Shown here: in pieces, positions 28,263 through 37,199 of the stretch | How positions within the stretch are numbered: position 1 is the first letter of the stretch | Layout of the letters: every line of letters starts with the position of its first letter | Made by a program: the position numbers and the translations under genes | DNA from: Bifidobacterium saimiriisciurei | Lineage (GTDB): Bacteria; Actinomycetota; Actinomycetes; Actinomycetales; Bifidobacteriaceae | Assembly: GCF_010667655.1 (NCBI RefSeq) | Contig: NZ_WHZU01000019.1 | Coordinates: forward strand, 1-41,260 | Direction: 5' to 3' | Length of the DNA: 41,260 bases | The notes under the pieces: generated by a model | Database searches by the model: none | What the model saw: the letters and a program-made list of their open reading frames with translations, nothing else | What the model was told of the DNA's origin: nothing

Positions 28263-28424
28263 CTAGGGGTTGGCCGCAAACTTCCTGACCGTTTGATGGG
28301 CGTCCGTCGCGCGCATCGTATGCGCGATCCGGGAGAAATGCCCCTCTTTGGTAGCCGCGTCATGTACGACGTCGACGCCGCCGGCCTTGTCAGCTCGCAG
28401 TTTCCCACACTCCGTCATCGTCAT
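28263..28424 (-). CDS. Small ORF downstream of the G14 tract
   Basis: 53 residues: MTMTECGKLRADKAGGVDVV, HDAATKEGHFSRIAHTMRAT and DAHQTVRKFAANP. Composition and codon use look like a normal protein but I recognise no family; it may be a fragment. An ATG six bases further in (28418) is an alternative start. The frame is closed upstream by TAG just before the C14 run. No ribosome site. The HTH gene starts 120 bases downstream. Confidence 0.4.
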   Translation of the reverse strand: MTMTECGKLRADKAGGVDVVHDAATKEGHFSRIAHTMRATDAHQTVRKFAANP

Positions 28425-28440
28425 TGCCAATGTATTGCTT

Positions 28441-28454
28441 GGGGGGGGGGGGGG
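28441..28454. repeat. Homopolymer of 14 G (C on the minus strand)
   Basis: The longest single-base run in the window by far. It lies between a perfect TATAAT (28462-28467, minus strand) and the small ORF start (28424). Confidence 0.95.
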
Positions 28455-28461
28455 CTACGTG

Positions 28462-28467
28462 ATTATA
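28462..28467 (-). promoter_or_regulatory. -10 box TATAAT next to the G14 tract
   Basis: TATAAT lies seven bases from the C14 run on the minus strand, so transcription would begin at or inside the homopolymer. A TGCCGC / GCGGCA hairpin lies about ten bases upstream. No convincing -35. Confidence 0.45.
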
Positions 28468-28974
28468 TCATGGTGCCGCGGTGCGGCATCGCCGCCCTCC
28501 CGTCATAATCCACTCATAATACATGAGATTTTCGGGCGGACTGCCGGAAAATCGCGGCGCCACGGTTACGGGGAATCACGTTCCATATATTGGGCAGAGG
28601 GCCATCCTGGCGATGGCGTACGTCACGATTTCCCCCGCATGTCGTTCCCCATCCCCGACCATTCACCCGTTATACACCCTCTACCTCGGTCGAATCAACT
28701 GACTATGGTCGCATTTCACGAGGGGGCAGCGGCACCGGCCCGCCAGCCATGAACAAACGTCCTCCCTAGAGCGCGAACGTATTTCCATAGTCAGGCGCGG
28801 TAACAAAGCCCATCATCATCCGCAGACAGCCGTACCGCATGATGGACACACGACACGCCGAGAGCGAACAGACGGGCGGCCGCACACAGCCGGCATCAGG
28901 CACCTGACCGGCCTTGAACAACGGACGACGACGGACCACGACGGATGAATCGCGGCGAACGAGAAACCTGAAGG
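28468..28974. other. Non-coding region upstream of the G14 tract
   Basis: No gene that I can support. It holds a possible minus-strand promoter TTGATT-N18-TATAAC (28669-28698) followed by a 28-codon ORF (28576-28662), and an inverted repeat TGACTATGG (28700-28708) / CCATAGTCA (28785-28793) that could bound a 94-base insertion. Confidence 0.4.
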
Positions 28975-29805
28975 TCAGATGAACGCGCGTTCGCCGAAGA
29001 TGGCCGTGCCCACACGCACGACGGTGGAGCCTTCGTCGATGGCGATGGCCATGTCGTGCGTCATGCCCATGGAGAGCTCGCGGCAGCCGGCGAGCGCCGC
29101 GTCGCCGGAGGCGAGCAGCGCGTCGCGTGTCTCGCGAAGATGGGCGAAGCCGCGTCGGATGGTCGCCTCGTCATGCACGTGGGCGCCGATGGTCATCAGT
29201 CCTTCGAGGCGGATGCCCGGCAGCGCGGCGACGGCGGCCGCAAGGTCGGCGGCCGCGTCGGGCGCACAGCCGGATTTCGATTCCTCGCCGGATTCGTTGA
29301 CTTCGAGCAGTACGCCGACCGTGATCCCGCGCGCCTCGGCGCGACGGGAGACCTTCTGCGCCAACGACAGGTTGTCGACGGATTCGATGGTCGTGACGTA
29401 CGGCAGCACCTTGTTTATCTTGTTGGATTGCAGCTGGCCGATGAGATGGAACGGCAGCGGCGTCGGCGCATCATCGCCGGCGTCCCCCGCGGCCGCAGTG
29501 CCCAACGCGAAGCCGCGTTCGGCGCACCGCGCCGTCAGCCCCGCCACCTTGACGTCGACCTCCTGCGGACGGTTCTCGCCGATCATGCGCACGCCGGCGT
29601 CGATGGCCGCCATGATCTCACCGACGTCCCGGGTCTTCGTGGCGGCCAGCAGCCTCACCTCGCCGGCCTTGCGCCCGGCCTTGGCCTCCGCCTCGGCGAT
29701 GCCGTCGAGCACGCGGTGCACGCCGTCGGCGATCTCGCTGGCGCGCGCCTCGTCGATCGTCTCGTTGGCAAGATTCTTGTGATCCATGTACGCGACCATA
29801 TCCAC
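28975..29805 (-). CDS. YggS/PLPBP family pyridoxal phosphate homeostasis protein
   Basis: 276 residues, single TIM barrel. PLP Lys57 lies in VRLLAATKTRDVGEIMAAID; other marks are MIGENRPQEVDVK, PFHLIGQLQSNKINKVLPYV, VLLEVNESGEESKSG and the phosphate-binding ELSMGMTHDMAIAIDEGSTV with VRVGTAIFGER. The family binds PLP without a known catalytic reaction and affects amino-acid and keto-acid balance. The start at 29805 follows GAGGGG by six bases. It is slightly longer than usual owing to a polar insert before PTPLPFHLIG. Confidence 0.92.
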   Translation of the reverse strand: MDMVAYMDHKNLANETIDEARASEIADGVHRVLDGIAEAEAKAGRKAGEVRLLAATKTRDVGEIMAAIDAGVRMIGENRPQEVDVKVAGLTARCAERGFALGTAAAGDAGDDAPTPLPFHLIGQLQSNKINKVLPYVTTIESVDNLSLAQKVSRRAEARGITVGVLLEVNESGEESKSGCAPDAAADLAAAVAALPGIRLEGLMTIGAHVHDEATIRRGFAHLRETRDALLASGDAALAGCRELSMGMTHDMAIAIDEGSTVVRVGTAIFGERAFI

Positions 29806-29872
29806 CCCTCGTCTGGCATGCCGACGGCATGCGGTTACGTCGTCACATCTTCAATCGTATGGTAGTACGAAT

Positions 29873-30988
29873 TCACCAGCGCTGCGGCCAGTTCGCGCCA
29901 TGATGCATGACGCGCCAGGGCATGCGGCGCAGACGTCGGAGCGCGGAGATCAGCAGCCAGCCGCCGAGCAGCGTTCCCACGCCGGCGATGATGGCGATGT
30001 TGCGTGCGTCATGCAGGTCGCCGGGGTCGGGCGCCGGCATGGGGATGGCCACGCGATGGCCGGAGATGAGCAGTCGGTGCGTGTTGACGCCGTATGGCGT
30101 GCACGTCATGAGCGTGATGCGGTCCTCGCCGGGCACGATGCGCAGCTTCGAGGTGTCGTCGGGCTTGATGACGCTGATCTTGTCGACCTTGTATCCCAGC
30201 GTCTCGCCCATGACCTCGATGTAGAAGAAGTCTCCGGGACGCATCTCGTCGAGGCGCGTGAACATGAGGGCCTCGACCAGGCCGCGATGGCCGGTAATCA
30301 CCGAATGCGTCGACTTGCCGCCCACCGGCAGCGACGACCCGTACAGATGGCCGGCGCCCGAGGCGAGCGCCTCCTCCGAGGTGCCGTGGTAGATGGGCAG
30401 GTCGATGGAGACCTTCGGCACTTTGATGGTGCCCATCACACCGTTGCCGGCGTCGAGCAGCGACTGGTACTCCTTGTCCTTGGCGGCGGCGGAGTCCTCG
30501 CTTTTCGCCTTGCTGCCGCCGGTGGCCGCCGTGAACGGGTCGACGGCCTCGCCGAGCACCGGCTGGCCGGATTTCGCGAGCTTCTCGTTGTAGGCGCGGG
30601 CGGCGGCAAGCGACTCCTTGGCCTGCGGATACGGCCATCCGGCGACGTTCTGCGCGGCGCTGGACGAGGTCTCGGCGAGGCGCTGCGACGACTGGTACTG
30701 CAATACGATGGGGAATCCGGCCACGCAGATCGCGGCGAGGAGCAGCACGATGGTCACGATGCGCATGGCGAGCAGGCGACGCTTGAGGGAGCGTCGTTCG
30801 GCGGCGAGGTCGGAGACGTCGATGACGTCGGCGAACGGCCGGCGAGACGGCGACGATTGCGGCCGCTGACGCGTCTCCCCGTTCCGAGTCGCATCCGGCG
30901 TTGTCTTCAGCGTCGTCTCCGGCTCGGACGTTGACTGCGCATTCGCCGCGTGCCTGTGGCGCGGCTTACGAAAACGTCCGCCCGACAT
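29873..30988 (-). CDS. Class C sortase
   Basis: Membrane transpeptidase that polymerises pilins or anchors LPXTG proteins. 371 residues from ATG 30988, which follows GGGAGG; a longer in-frame start at 31009 lacks one. N-terminal disordered tail, helix at about 75-95 (MRIVTIVLLLAAICVAGFPI), sortase core with SVITGHRGL (His234), ITLMTCTPYG (Cys296) and THRLLISGHR (Arg305), and a C-terminal helix IAIIAGVGTLLGGWLLISAL with a basic tail. The second helix and TLMTC motif are class C features. No pilin gene is adjacent; candidate substrates in this window are at 13.5-16.9 and 37.2-39.7 kb. Confidence 0.92.
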   Translation of the reverse strand: MSGGRFRKPRHRHAANAQSTSEPETTLKTTPDATRNGETRQRPQSSPSRRPFADVIDVSDLAAERRSLKRRLLAMRIVTIVLLLAAICVAGFPIVLQYQSSQRLAETSSSAAQNVAGWPYPQAKESLAAARAYNEKLAKSGQPVLGEAVDPFTAATGGSKAKSEDSAAAKDKEYQSLLDAGNGVMGTIKVPKVSIDLPIYHGTSEEALASGAGHLYGSSLPVGGKSTHSVITGHRGLVEALMFTRLDEMRPGDFFYIEVMGETLGYKVDKISVIKPDDTSKLRIVPGEDRITLMTCTPYGVNTHRLLISGHRVAIPMPAPDPGDLHDARNIAIIAGVGTLLGGWLLISALRRLRRMPWRVMHHGANWPQRW

Positions 30989-31067
30989 CGCGCCCTCCCC
31001 TCTTGTCAAGCAACCTCTTGATTATTTCACGTTTTGGCAGGGGGCCCAACCCCCGTCCCCAATTCGG

Positions 31068-32225
31068 TCACATATCGACGGCCGATGCGGCGGCCCGGCC
31101 GGCGGTCAGCTGCGCAAGGTCGCAGAGCCGGTCGGCATGGTCGCGTTCGAGCCCCTGCCACGAGAACGACGCGAGCAGCTCCTGCGGGCGTATCGGCCGC
31201 GGTTCGGGAATGAGCCGCAGCAGCCATGCGCAGTAGCCCACGATCGTTTCGGGACGCAGTCCCTCCTCACGCAATACACCGAGGTCGAGGGCGCGGTCGC
31301 GTTTGGCGAGGCGTTTGCCGCGCGGATCGTCGATAAGCGGCAAGTGGGTGAAGCGGAGGTCGTCGGCCGGCATTGCCGCAGCCGTCTTCATCGTATCATG
31401 CGTAAGGTGAATATCCCCGGAATTATGCACGCCATCCACAGCCGCATCCCCGTTCATGCCCCCGGCCATATCCGAAAAGCCGCCCGCGACGAGCTGTTCG
31501 CGAATCCACAGCTGCAGGGCGGTGGAACGCAGGAGGTCGCGCCCGCGCACGACGTCGTTCACACCCATCGTCAGATCGTCCACGACCACGGCGAGCTGGT
31601 AGGAGAACAGTCCGTCGGACCGGCGCAGCACGGTGTCGCCGATTTGCCGGGCAAGGTCGAAGCGCTGCGGCCCGAAGATGAGGTCGTCGAACCCCACACT
31701 CGATTCCGGCAGCCGAGCACGCCATGAATGGCGGCGACCGTCGCGCAGCCGGGCCTCGCGTTCGGCGGAGCCGAGCCGTGCGCAGGTGCCGGGGTAGATC
31801 ACGTAGCCGTCGCCCTCCTGCGGGGCCGACGCCGCGCGGATCTCGGCACGCGAGCAGAAGCAGGGGTAGAGCACGTCGCGGTCGCGCAATACGTCGAGCG
31901 CGCGCTCATACAGATCGCCGCGATCGGACTGGTATACGGGATCGCCGTCCCAGTCGAGACCGAGCCAATGCAGGTCGTCCATGATCCAACGGTCGGCGTC
32001 GGGTTTGACGCGCGGCGCATCGATGTCCTCGATGCGCAGCAGGAGACGGCCGCTGTCGGACGATCCCGCGCGATCGGCCGCGCCGCGGCCTGCGCGGGCG
32101 CTGAGCCAGGCCGCCAACGCCGCGTACACGTTGCCGATATGCATACGCCCGGTCGGCGAAGGCGCAAGCCTTCCCACGACCGGGCGATGAACGGTATTGC
32201 CGTTGCGTTCGTTACGTTCCTTCAC
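31068..32225 (-). CDS. gluQ: Glutamyl-Q tRNA(Asp) synthetase
   Basis: Truncated GluRS paralogue that attaches glutamate to queuosine in the anticodon of tRNA(Asp). 385 residues. HIGH motif in [20 protein letters not shown] (29-32), zinc-ligand Cys pair in [10 protein letters not shown], tRNA/Glu pocket [20 protein letters not shown] and the KMSKS-like [10 protein letters not shown]. It lacks the anticodon-binding C-terminal half of GluRS. It is about 80 residues longer than usual because of a polar insert ([20 protein letters not shown]) and an N-terminal insert. GTG 32225 is used; TAGACT ends six bases upstream and there is no ribosome site. Confidence 0.87.
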   Translation of the reverse strand: MKERNERNGNTVHRPVVGRLAPSPTGRMHIGNVYAALAAWLSARAGRGAADRAGSSDSGRLLLRIEDIDAPRVKPDADRWIMDDLHWLGLDWDGDPVYQSDRGDLYERALDVLRDRDVLYPCFCSRAEIRAASAPQEGDGYVIYPGTCARLGSAEREARLRDGRRHSWRARLPESSVGFDDLIFGPQRFDLARQIGDTVLRRSDGLFSYQLAVVVDDLTMGVNDVVRGRDLLRSTALQLWIREQLVAGGFSDMAGGMNGDAAVDGVHNSGDIHLTHDTMKTAAAMPADDLRFTHLPLIDDPRGKRLAKRDRALDLGVLREEGLRPETIVGYCAWLLRLIPEPRPIRPQELLASFSWQGLERDHADRLCDLAQLTAGRAAASAVDM

Positions 32226-32231
32226 GCCTGT

Positions 32232-32237
32232 AGTCTA
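32232..32237 (-). promoter_or_regulatory. -10 box TAGACT, leaderless type
   Basis: TAGACT with six bases to the gluQ GTG codon and no ribosome site. Confidence 0.45.
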
Positions 32238-32279
32238 CCGACGACGCTGCGACGAAGGGGTGCTGGCGGTGAAACGGCG

Positions 32280-33017
32280 TCAGGCGACGGCAAACAGCAC
32301 CTTGTAGAGGAACGCGCCGACGATGGCGCCGAGGATCGGCGCGACGACCGGAATCCAGGCCTCGTTCCAACGGGAGCCGCCCTTGTGGGCGATCGGCAGG
32401 ATCTGGTGCAGGAGTCGCGGCATGAGGTCACGGGCCGGGTTCAGACCGGGGCCGGTCGGGCCGCCGAGCGAGGTGACCAGACCCCACACGATGAAGCCGA
32501 CGACGATGGAGGCGGCGGCGAGGTCCTTGGCGCCCCACGGCAGCAGCAGGCAGCACAGGGCGCCGAGCACGAGCACGAGCGTGCCGAAGAACTCGTTGAG
32601 GAAGTAGTTGAAGCGGGAGCCCTCGGCGTCGGTGGTGGAGAACGTGGCGAAGATGGCTTCGGCGTCGTCGGTGTCGCGGTAGTGCGGGTAGTAGGTGGCG
32701 AAGACGACGAGCTGTCCGACGACGGCGCCCAGCAGCTGGGCGACGATGTACGGGGCGACCTCGTTCCACGGGAACATGCCGTTGACGGCCTGGGCGATCG
32801 TCATGGCCGGGTTGATGTGGGCGCCGGAGACGCCGCCGAACATGAGCACGGGGAACATGACGCCGAAGCCGTAGCCCATGGCGATGTTCAGCCAGCCGGC
32901 GTGGTAGCCCTTGGTGTTCTTCAGCTCGGTGTTGGCCACGGAACCGTTGCCGAAAATCATGAGGATGGCGGTGCCGACGAATTCGGCGGCCAGTTTGGTC
33001 ATCAGTGAGTATTCCAC
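32280..33017 (-). CDS. glpF: MIP family channel, glycerol facilitator type
   Basis: Six-helix aquaglyceroporin. 245 residues. First pore motif SGAHINPAMTI (NPA 69-71), second GPGLNPARDLMP (193-197). The Asp after NPAR marks glycerol facilitators as opposed to pure water channels. GTG 33017 is chosen because AAGGA lies six bases upstream; ATG 33002 is an alternative. Single gene with a long leader; a TAAAAT box is at 33168-33173. Confidence 0.9.
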   Translation of the reverse strand: MEYSLMTKLAAEFVGTAILMIFGNGSVANTELKNTKGYHAGWLNIAMGYGFGVMFPVLMFGGVSGAHINPAMTIAQAVNGMFPWNEVAPYIVAQLLGAVVGQLVVFATYYPHYRDTDDAEAIFATFSTTDAEGSRFNYFLNEFFGTLVLVLGALCCLLLPWGAKDLAAASIVVGFIVWGLVTSLGGPTGPGLNPARDLMPRLLHQILPIAHKGGSRWNEAWIPVVAPILGAIVGAFLYKVLFAVA

Positions 33018-33167
33018 AGTAAGTCCTTGAAAAAGTCCCTGGATTTCGTTCTCTCTCAGCCTGCCGGGACCGATGCGCCGGATGGGCGTGGTCTGCGGCG
33101 GTGTGCCAGACGGACAGCGCGTCGGCGCTGATGGCCGGCTGATGGCTGCCGTGGGCAAACAGAGGAT

Positions 33168-33173
33168 ATTTTA
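33168..33173 (-). promoter_or_regulatory. Possible -10 box (TAAAAT) of glpF
   Basis: TAAAAT about 150 bases before the GTG start, in an AT-rich patch of a GC-rich gap. No good -35. Confidence 0.3.
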
Positions 33174-33249
33174 GCCAAGGGCTTGACTTCGCGATGTGGA
33201 TTTGGACACGGTGTTCCGCCACACGGTATGGGTCATGTCACATGCGGCT

Positions 33250-33296
33250 CGTCATGTGGACCGACCGTCCTGTGTGGCGGGACGGCCCACATGACG
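33250..33296 (-). terminator. Hairpin after the acyltransferase gene
   Basis: Outer stem CGTCATGTGG / CCACATGACG and inner stem CCGTCC / GGACGG, ten bases after the acyltransferase stop. No T-tract. Confidence 0.6.
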
Positions 33297-33306
33297 CGGG
33301 ATCGTC

Positions 33307-34197
33307 TCAGTCGAGCGGCACGCGCTTCATGGTGCGGTAGTCCCAGTAGCCTTCCTTGGGGAATTCCTCGCCGCGAATTTCCTCGAGGAGTTCGTTCAAT
33401 CGGGTGAACATGCGCCATTTCAGCGTTTCCACGGCTTCGGCCGGCGGCTCCTCGCCCCAGGAGTCCATGTCTTCGAGCAGGTCCGCATAGTCGAGCTGAT
33501 GGTCGTAGCACATGACGACGTTCTTCTTCGGCCATGGCCACCAGTGGTTGATGGAGGCGGCGCCCCAAGTGGCGGCGCAGAACAGCGGCACCTGGCGGCC
33601 GAGGCGACGGGAGGATTCGAGTGCGATGAAGGCCGCGCCCTCCTTGATGCTCATCACCCATTTCTGCGGGTCGCGGGTCACCGTGCCTTCCGGCCAGACG
33701 GTGAGCGGGCGGCCGGAGGTGAGGATGTCGATGGACGTCTCCTCGATCTGCTTGGCCTTGCCGGAGTGGCGCTGGACGGGCTGCATGCCGACGATCTGGA
33801 ACCATTTGCCGATGAGCGGCCACTTGGCCATCTCGGCCTTGGCCATGTAGCGCGGGCGGCGTCCCATGTGGAACAGGCTCGCCATCGGCACGAACACGTC
33901 GAACATGGTCACGTGCGTGGCGGCGGTGATGAACGGGCCGGTTTCGGGGATGTTGTCGAGTCCCCATGCGCGGGTGCGGCAGCTGGCGTTGAAGACGACG
34001 TCGACGCCTTTGAGCAGGCGCTTCGTGCCCTTGGGGTTCTGCGCGTTGATTTCCGGAATGTTGGCCTTGCGGTTCGGCCCGGTCGGGAAGTCACGCATCG
34101 GGTCGACGAGATGATGCTTCTTCGCGAGTTCGGCGACTCGTGCGTCGCTCAGGGGCTTGACCGCGGAACGCGGCGACGGTTTTCCTTTGGATGCCAT
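33307..34197 (-). CDS. Lysophospholipid acyltransferase family protein (PlsC-like)
   Basis: Membrane-associated 1-acylglycerol-3-phosphate acyltransferase type. 296 residues from ATG 34197. The HX4D motif is THVTMFDVF (His95, Asp100); the acceptor-binding box is VWPEGTVTRDP (169-172). KWPLIGKWFQIVGMQPVQRH is the third block. A hydrophilic N-terminus with PMRDFPTGPNRKANIPEINA precedes the core. The start has GAGGG almost touching the ATG, and CACAAT lies just upstream, so the message may be leaderless. Phospholipid or glycolipid synthesis is the likely role. Confidence 0.85.
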   Translation of the reverse strand: MASKGKPSPRSAVKPLSDARVAELAKKHHLVDPMRDFPTGPNRKANIPEINAQNPKGTKRLLKGVDVVFNASCRTRAWGLDNIPETGPFITAATHVTMFDVFVPMASLFHMGRRPRYMAKAEMAKWPLIGKWFQIVGMQPVQRHSGKAKQIEETSIDILTSGRPLTVWPEGTVTRDPQKWVMSIKEGAAFIALESSRRLGRQVPLFCAATWGAASINHWWPWPKKNVVMCYDHQLDYADLLEDMDSWGEEPPAEAVETLKWRMFTRLNELLEEIRGEEFPKEGYWDYRTMKRVPLD

Positions 34198-34223
34198 GCC
34201 CTCTATTGTGCCGCAAGGCCGCC

Positions 34224-34320
34224 CCACAGCATAAAAAATCGGTGAGATGGAGCGTCTTCTGCGTTACACAGGAGGAAGGCGTACAACAGTACGTCGACCC
34301 TTGTGCAACGTCACATCCAC
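34224..34320 (-). repeat. Structured 3' element, copy A
   Basis: Apical GGCGTAC-AACA-GTACGTC hairpin, CACAGG / CCTTGTG and GCGTT / AACGT stems. It begins with CCACAGCATAAAAAATCGG (34224-34242), repeated at 34317-34335, 93 bases away. On the minus strand it ends in CGATTTTTTATG, like a terminator. Confidence 0.72.
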
Positions 34321-34325
34321 AGCAT

Positions 34326-34429
34326 AAAAAATCGGGAGACGAGTGTGGCTTCAAGGCACCCGAGGGAAGGCGTACGAAGGTACGTCGACCGAGGAGTAAC
34401 GCCGAAGACACTCCGTCTCCCGATTTTTT
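34326..34429 (-). repeat. Structured 3' element, copy B, acting as murA terminator
   Basis: Outer stem AAAAAATCGGGAGACG / CGTCTCCCGATTTTTT, perfect over 16 bases and reading as a terminator on both strands. It contains the core GAAGGCGTAC-GAAG-GTACGTCGA and the CGGAGTGTC block shared with E3. It abuts the murA stop codon. Copy A follows, giving two terminator-like elements in tandem. Confidence 0.82.
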
Positions 34430-35778
34430 TACTCGAAGTCGGCGCCGAGGGCGGCCAGCTTCCCCCGGAAGTCCGCGTAGCCGCGGTCGATGAGGGAGAT
34501 GCCGCGCACGGTGGAGGGGCCTTCCGCCGTGAGGGCGGCGATGAGGTGGCTGAATCCGCCGCGCAGGTCGGGCACGTCGATGTCGCGTCCGGTGAGCGGC
34601 GTGGGTCCGAAGATGACGGCCGAGTGCTTGTAGTTGCGCTGCTGGAAGCGGCAGGGCAGGGAGCCGAGGCATTCGCGGTAGAGCTGCACGGTGGCGCCCA
34701 TCTGCACGAGCGGCTTGGTGAAGCCGAATCGGTTCTCGTAGACGGTCTCATGCACGATGGAGAGGCCCTTGGCCTGGGTGAGGGCAACGACGAGCGGCTG
34801 CTGCCAGTCGGTCATGAAACCGGGGTGCACGTCGGTTTCGATGGCGACGGGCTTGAGGTCGCCGCCCGGATGCCAGAAGCGGATGCCCTTGTCGGTGACG
34901 TCGAATTCGCCGCCGATCTTGCGGAACACGTTGAGGAAGGTCATCATCTCGGGCTGGGTGGCGCCCTTGACGAAGATGTCGCCGTGGGTGGCGAGCGCGG
35001 CGGAGGCCCAGGATGCGGCCTCGATGCGGTCGGTCAGCGAGGTGTGGCGGTATCCCTTGAGCTCCTTGACGCCTTCGATGCGGAAGGTGCGGTCGACGTC
35101 CACGGAGATGATGGCGCCCATCTTCTGCAGCACGGAGACGAGGTCCATGATCTCGGGCTCGATGGCGGCGCCGGAGAGTTCGGTCTTGCCTTCGGCGAGC
35201 ACGGCGGCGAGCAGGGTCTGCTCGGTGGCGCCGACGGACGGGTACGGCAGGTGGATCTTGGCGCCCTTGAGGCCGTTGGGCGCGGTGATGTGGATGCCGT
35301 CCTTGTGCTCCTTGTCGACGTTGGCGCCGAGCTTGCGCAGCGTTTCGAGATGGAAGTCGATGGGGCGGCCGCCGATGTTGCATCCGCCGAGCGCGGGGAT
35401 GAACGCTTCGCCGAGGCGGTGCAGCAGCGGGCCGGAGAACAGGATCGGGATGCGGGAGGAACCGGAGAGCGTGTCGACGTCGGCCACGTTGGCGAGTTCC
35501 ACGTGCGAGGCGTCGATGGTGACGATGCCTTCGTCGCCGTCGACGTCCACATGCACGCCGTGCAGGCGCAGCAGGTCGGAGACCACGTGCACGTCACGGA
35601 TTTCGGGGACGTTCTTCAGCACCGAGGTGCCGGGGGCGAGCAGGGCGGCGACCATCGCCTTGCTGACGAAGTTCTTGGCGCCACGCACCTTGATCTTGCC
35701 GTTGAGCGGCTTGCCGCCGACGACGCGCAACACATCATTCTCAGGATTCACGAACTTCTCCTTCAATTCGTTCGTCAT
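34429..35778 (-). CDS. murA: UDP-N-acetylglucosamine 1-carboxyvinyltransferase
   Basis: First committed step of peptidoglycan synthesis: transfers enolpyruvate from PEP to UDP-GlcNAc. 449 residues. KVRGAKNFVSKAMVAALLAP contains the substrate Lys-Asn pair (35-36); catalytic Cys133 lies in ALGGCNIGGRPIDFHLETL. Cys at this site is the fosfomycin-sensitive type, unlike the Asp of mycobacteria. ADFRGKLAALGADFE closes the protein. No ribosome site is seen before ATG 35778. A near-palindrome AGACTACA / TATAGTCT at about 35802-35819 lies in the promoter. It ends directly in the structured 3' element. Confidence 0.95.
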   Translation of the reverse strand: MTNELKEKFVNPENDVLRVVGGKPLNGKIKVRGAKNFVSKAMVAALLAPGTSVLKNVPEIRDVHVVSDLLRLHGVHVDVDGDEGIVTIDASHVELANVADVDTLSGSSRIPILFSGPLLHRLGEAFIPALGGCNIGGRPIDFHLETLRKLGANVDKEHKDGIHITAPNGLKGAKIHLPYPSVGATEQTLLAAVLAEGKTELSGAAIEPEIMDLVSVLQKMGAIISVDVDRTFRIEGVKELKGYRHTSLTDRIEAASWASAALATHGDIFVKGATQPEMMTFLNVFRKIGGEFDVTDKGIRFWHPGGDLKPVAIETDVHPGFMTDWQQPLVVALTQAKGLSIVHETVYENRFGFTKPLVQMGATVQLYRECLGSLPCRFQQRNYKHSAVIFGPTPLTGRDIDVPDLRGGFSHLIAALTAEGPSTVRGISLIDRGYADFRGKLAALGADFE

Positions 35779-35874
35779 GGATTGGTATCGCCGATGACGA
35801 AAAAGACTACATATAGTCTGCCATATTCGGTGTGGCGACTCGGTGAAATCGCCTGTGGCGGACGCGGGAATAAA

Positions 35875-37041
35875 TCACGCCCGCTTGATGCGACGGGCGA
35901 GATCGGGGTTCCACATGGCGCCGGTGGCGCTCATGACTGCGTCAGCGCCGGCGGAACGGTATTCGGCGTAGTCGGCGGGCGCGGTGACGCCGCCGACGCC
36001 GACGATGCCGAAGTCGAGCCCGAGTCGCTCGCGAAGGGCGGCGAGGCGGCGGACCATGTCGAGCCCGGAGGGCTTGATGGCGGCACCGCAGACGCCGCTG
36101 CGGTCGCGGCCCGCGCCCGGCAGCGCCTGGTTGCCGCGCGCGTCGACGAGCTTGGCGGAGATGGTGTTGATGGTGGAGAATCCCTGCACGAGGCCGCGGC
36201 CGGCGGTCACGCGCACCATGTATTCGAGGTCCTCGTCGCTGGGCAGGTATGCGAGCTTGATGATGAGCGGGGTGTCGCCGATCTCGTTCTTGACGGCTTC
36301 GGTGATGGTGGAGACCTGGTCGGGGGCGTGGCACAGCAGGCGGTTGTGGCCTTCGTTGGGGCAGCTGGTGTTCATCTCCATCACCTTGGCGCCGGTCTCC
36401 ATGACCAGATGGGCGGTGGTGACGTGGTCAGCCACGTATTCGGCGGCGGTCATGCCGTCGTGGCGGGAGCCCTGGAAGCTGGGGACGAGCAGCTGCCCCC
36501 TGCCGGCGCGCTGCATGGCGCGCTGCATGTCGGGCTGCCAGACGTCGGGGTCCTGCGAGGGCACGCCGAACGAGTTGGAGATGGAGATGGGCGTTTCGAA
36601 CTCATGGTCGGCGAGCACGCCTTCGTCGCATTCGTCGCTGCCCGGGGACAGGATGCCGTCGGCGGACTTGGGATGCACGGCGAGCACGTTGGGGAACGGG
36701 TTGCATCCCCATGCGCGCGAGCGGACGGTCTTGTATACGGCGAGGTCGAAGCCCATGCGGAACGCGGCCGTGGTGTAGCGTTCGTTGAGCAGCGGGCCGG
36801 CGGGGATGCCGAACGGCAGGTCGACGGGGATGCCGAAGAACGATTCGGCCGGTTCGGCTGCATCGTTGGCGTCGGTTGCGTTGGCGACGGCTTCCTTCAC
36901 CGCACGGGCCACCTGGTCGTCGGAGACGCCGTCCTTGGCGTCGCCGCCGAGCGCTTCGGCGAATGCGCCGAACGGTCCGAATGCGTAGTTGTCTTCGTAG
37001 GTGCGGTCGACGTCGTAGAACGGCGTGGTCTTCTCGCTCAT
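35875..37041 (-). CDS. Dihydroorotate dehydrogenase-family protein
   Basis: 388-residue FMN-type alpha/beta barrel. FFGIPVDLPFGIPAGPLLNE opens the barrel; KVMEMNTSCPNEGHNRLLCH is the conserved N-x-S-C-P-N loop; GLDFGIVGVGGVTAPADYAE holds the phosphate-binding GxGG motif. N-terminal 60 residues are an Ala/Asp-rich extension. It is not next to other pyr genes, so a role in pyrimidine synthesis is likely but unproven. GGGAG lies about 11 bases before ATG 37041. Confidence 0.77.
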   Translation of the reverse strand: MSEKTTPFYDVDRTYEDNYAFGPFGAFAEALGGDAKDGVSDDQVARAVKEAVANATDANDAAEPAESFFGIPVDLPFGIPAGPLLNERYTTAAFRMGFDLAVYKTVRSRAWGCNPFPNVLAVHPKSADGILSPGSDECDEGVLADHEFETPISISNSFGVPSQDPDVWQPDMQRAMQRAGRGQLLVPSFQGSRHDGMTAAEYVADHVTTAHLVMETGAKVMEMNTSCPNEGHNRLLCHAPDQVSTITEAVKNEIGDTPLIIKLAYLPSDEDLEYMVRVTAGRGLVQGFSTINTISAKLVDARGNQALPGAGRDRSGVCGAAIKPSGLDMVRRLAALRERLGLDFGIVGVGGVTAPADYAEYRSAGADAVMSATGAMWNPDLARRIKRA

Positions 37042-37148
37042 GATCGTGTGTCTCTCCCGGTCGTCGTTTTTCCAGCTTCCTACGATTGTACGGCGTGGGA
37101 TGGTAAGCGGCGGGGATGGGCGATGGAGATGTCTGGCCAAGACAAAAA

Positions 37149-37174
37149 GGCTCCCCTCAAGCTTGAGGGGAGCC
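37149..37174 (-). terminator. Terminator of the CAP/Ig protein gene; CTCCCCTC element copy 2
   Basis: Perfect 26-base palindrome GGCTCCCCTCAAG / CTTGAGGGGAGCC followed on the minus strand by TTTTTGTC. A shorter member of the CTCCCCTC family seen at 3828 and 40521. Confidence 0.85.
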
Positions 37175-37199
37175 AATTGGATGAGGGGCCAATCGCCTA

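Noticed and set aside
28348..28752. Plus-strand frame of 134 codons running through the G14 tract
   Set aside because: It starts at TTG without a ribosome site, has no recognisable domain and is rich in Pro, Arg and Ser as expected of random GC-rich DNA.
34429..35778. Naturally fosfomycin-resistant MurA
   Set aside because: The active-site position has Cys (GGCNIG), the sensitive form, not the Asp of mycobacteria.
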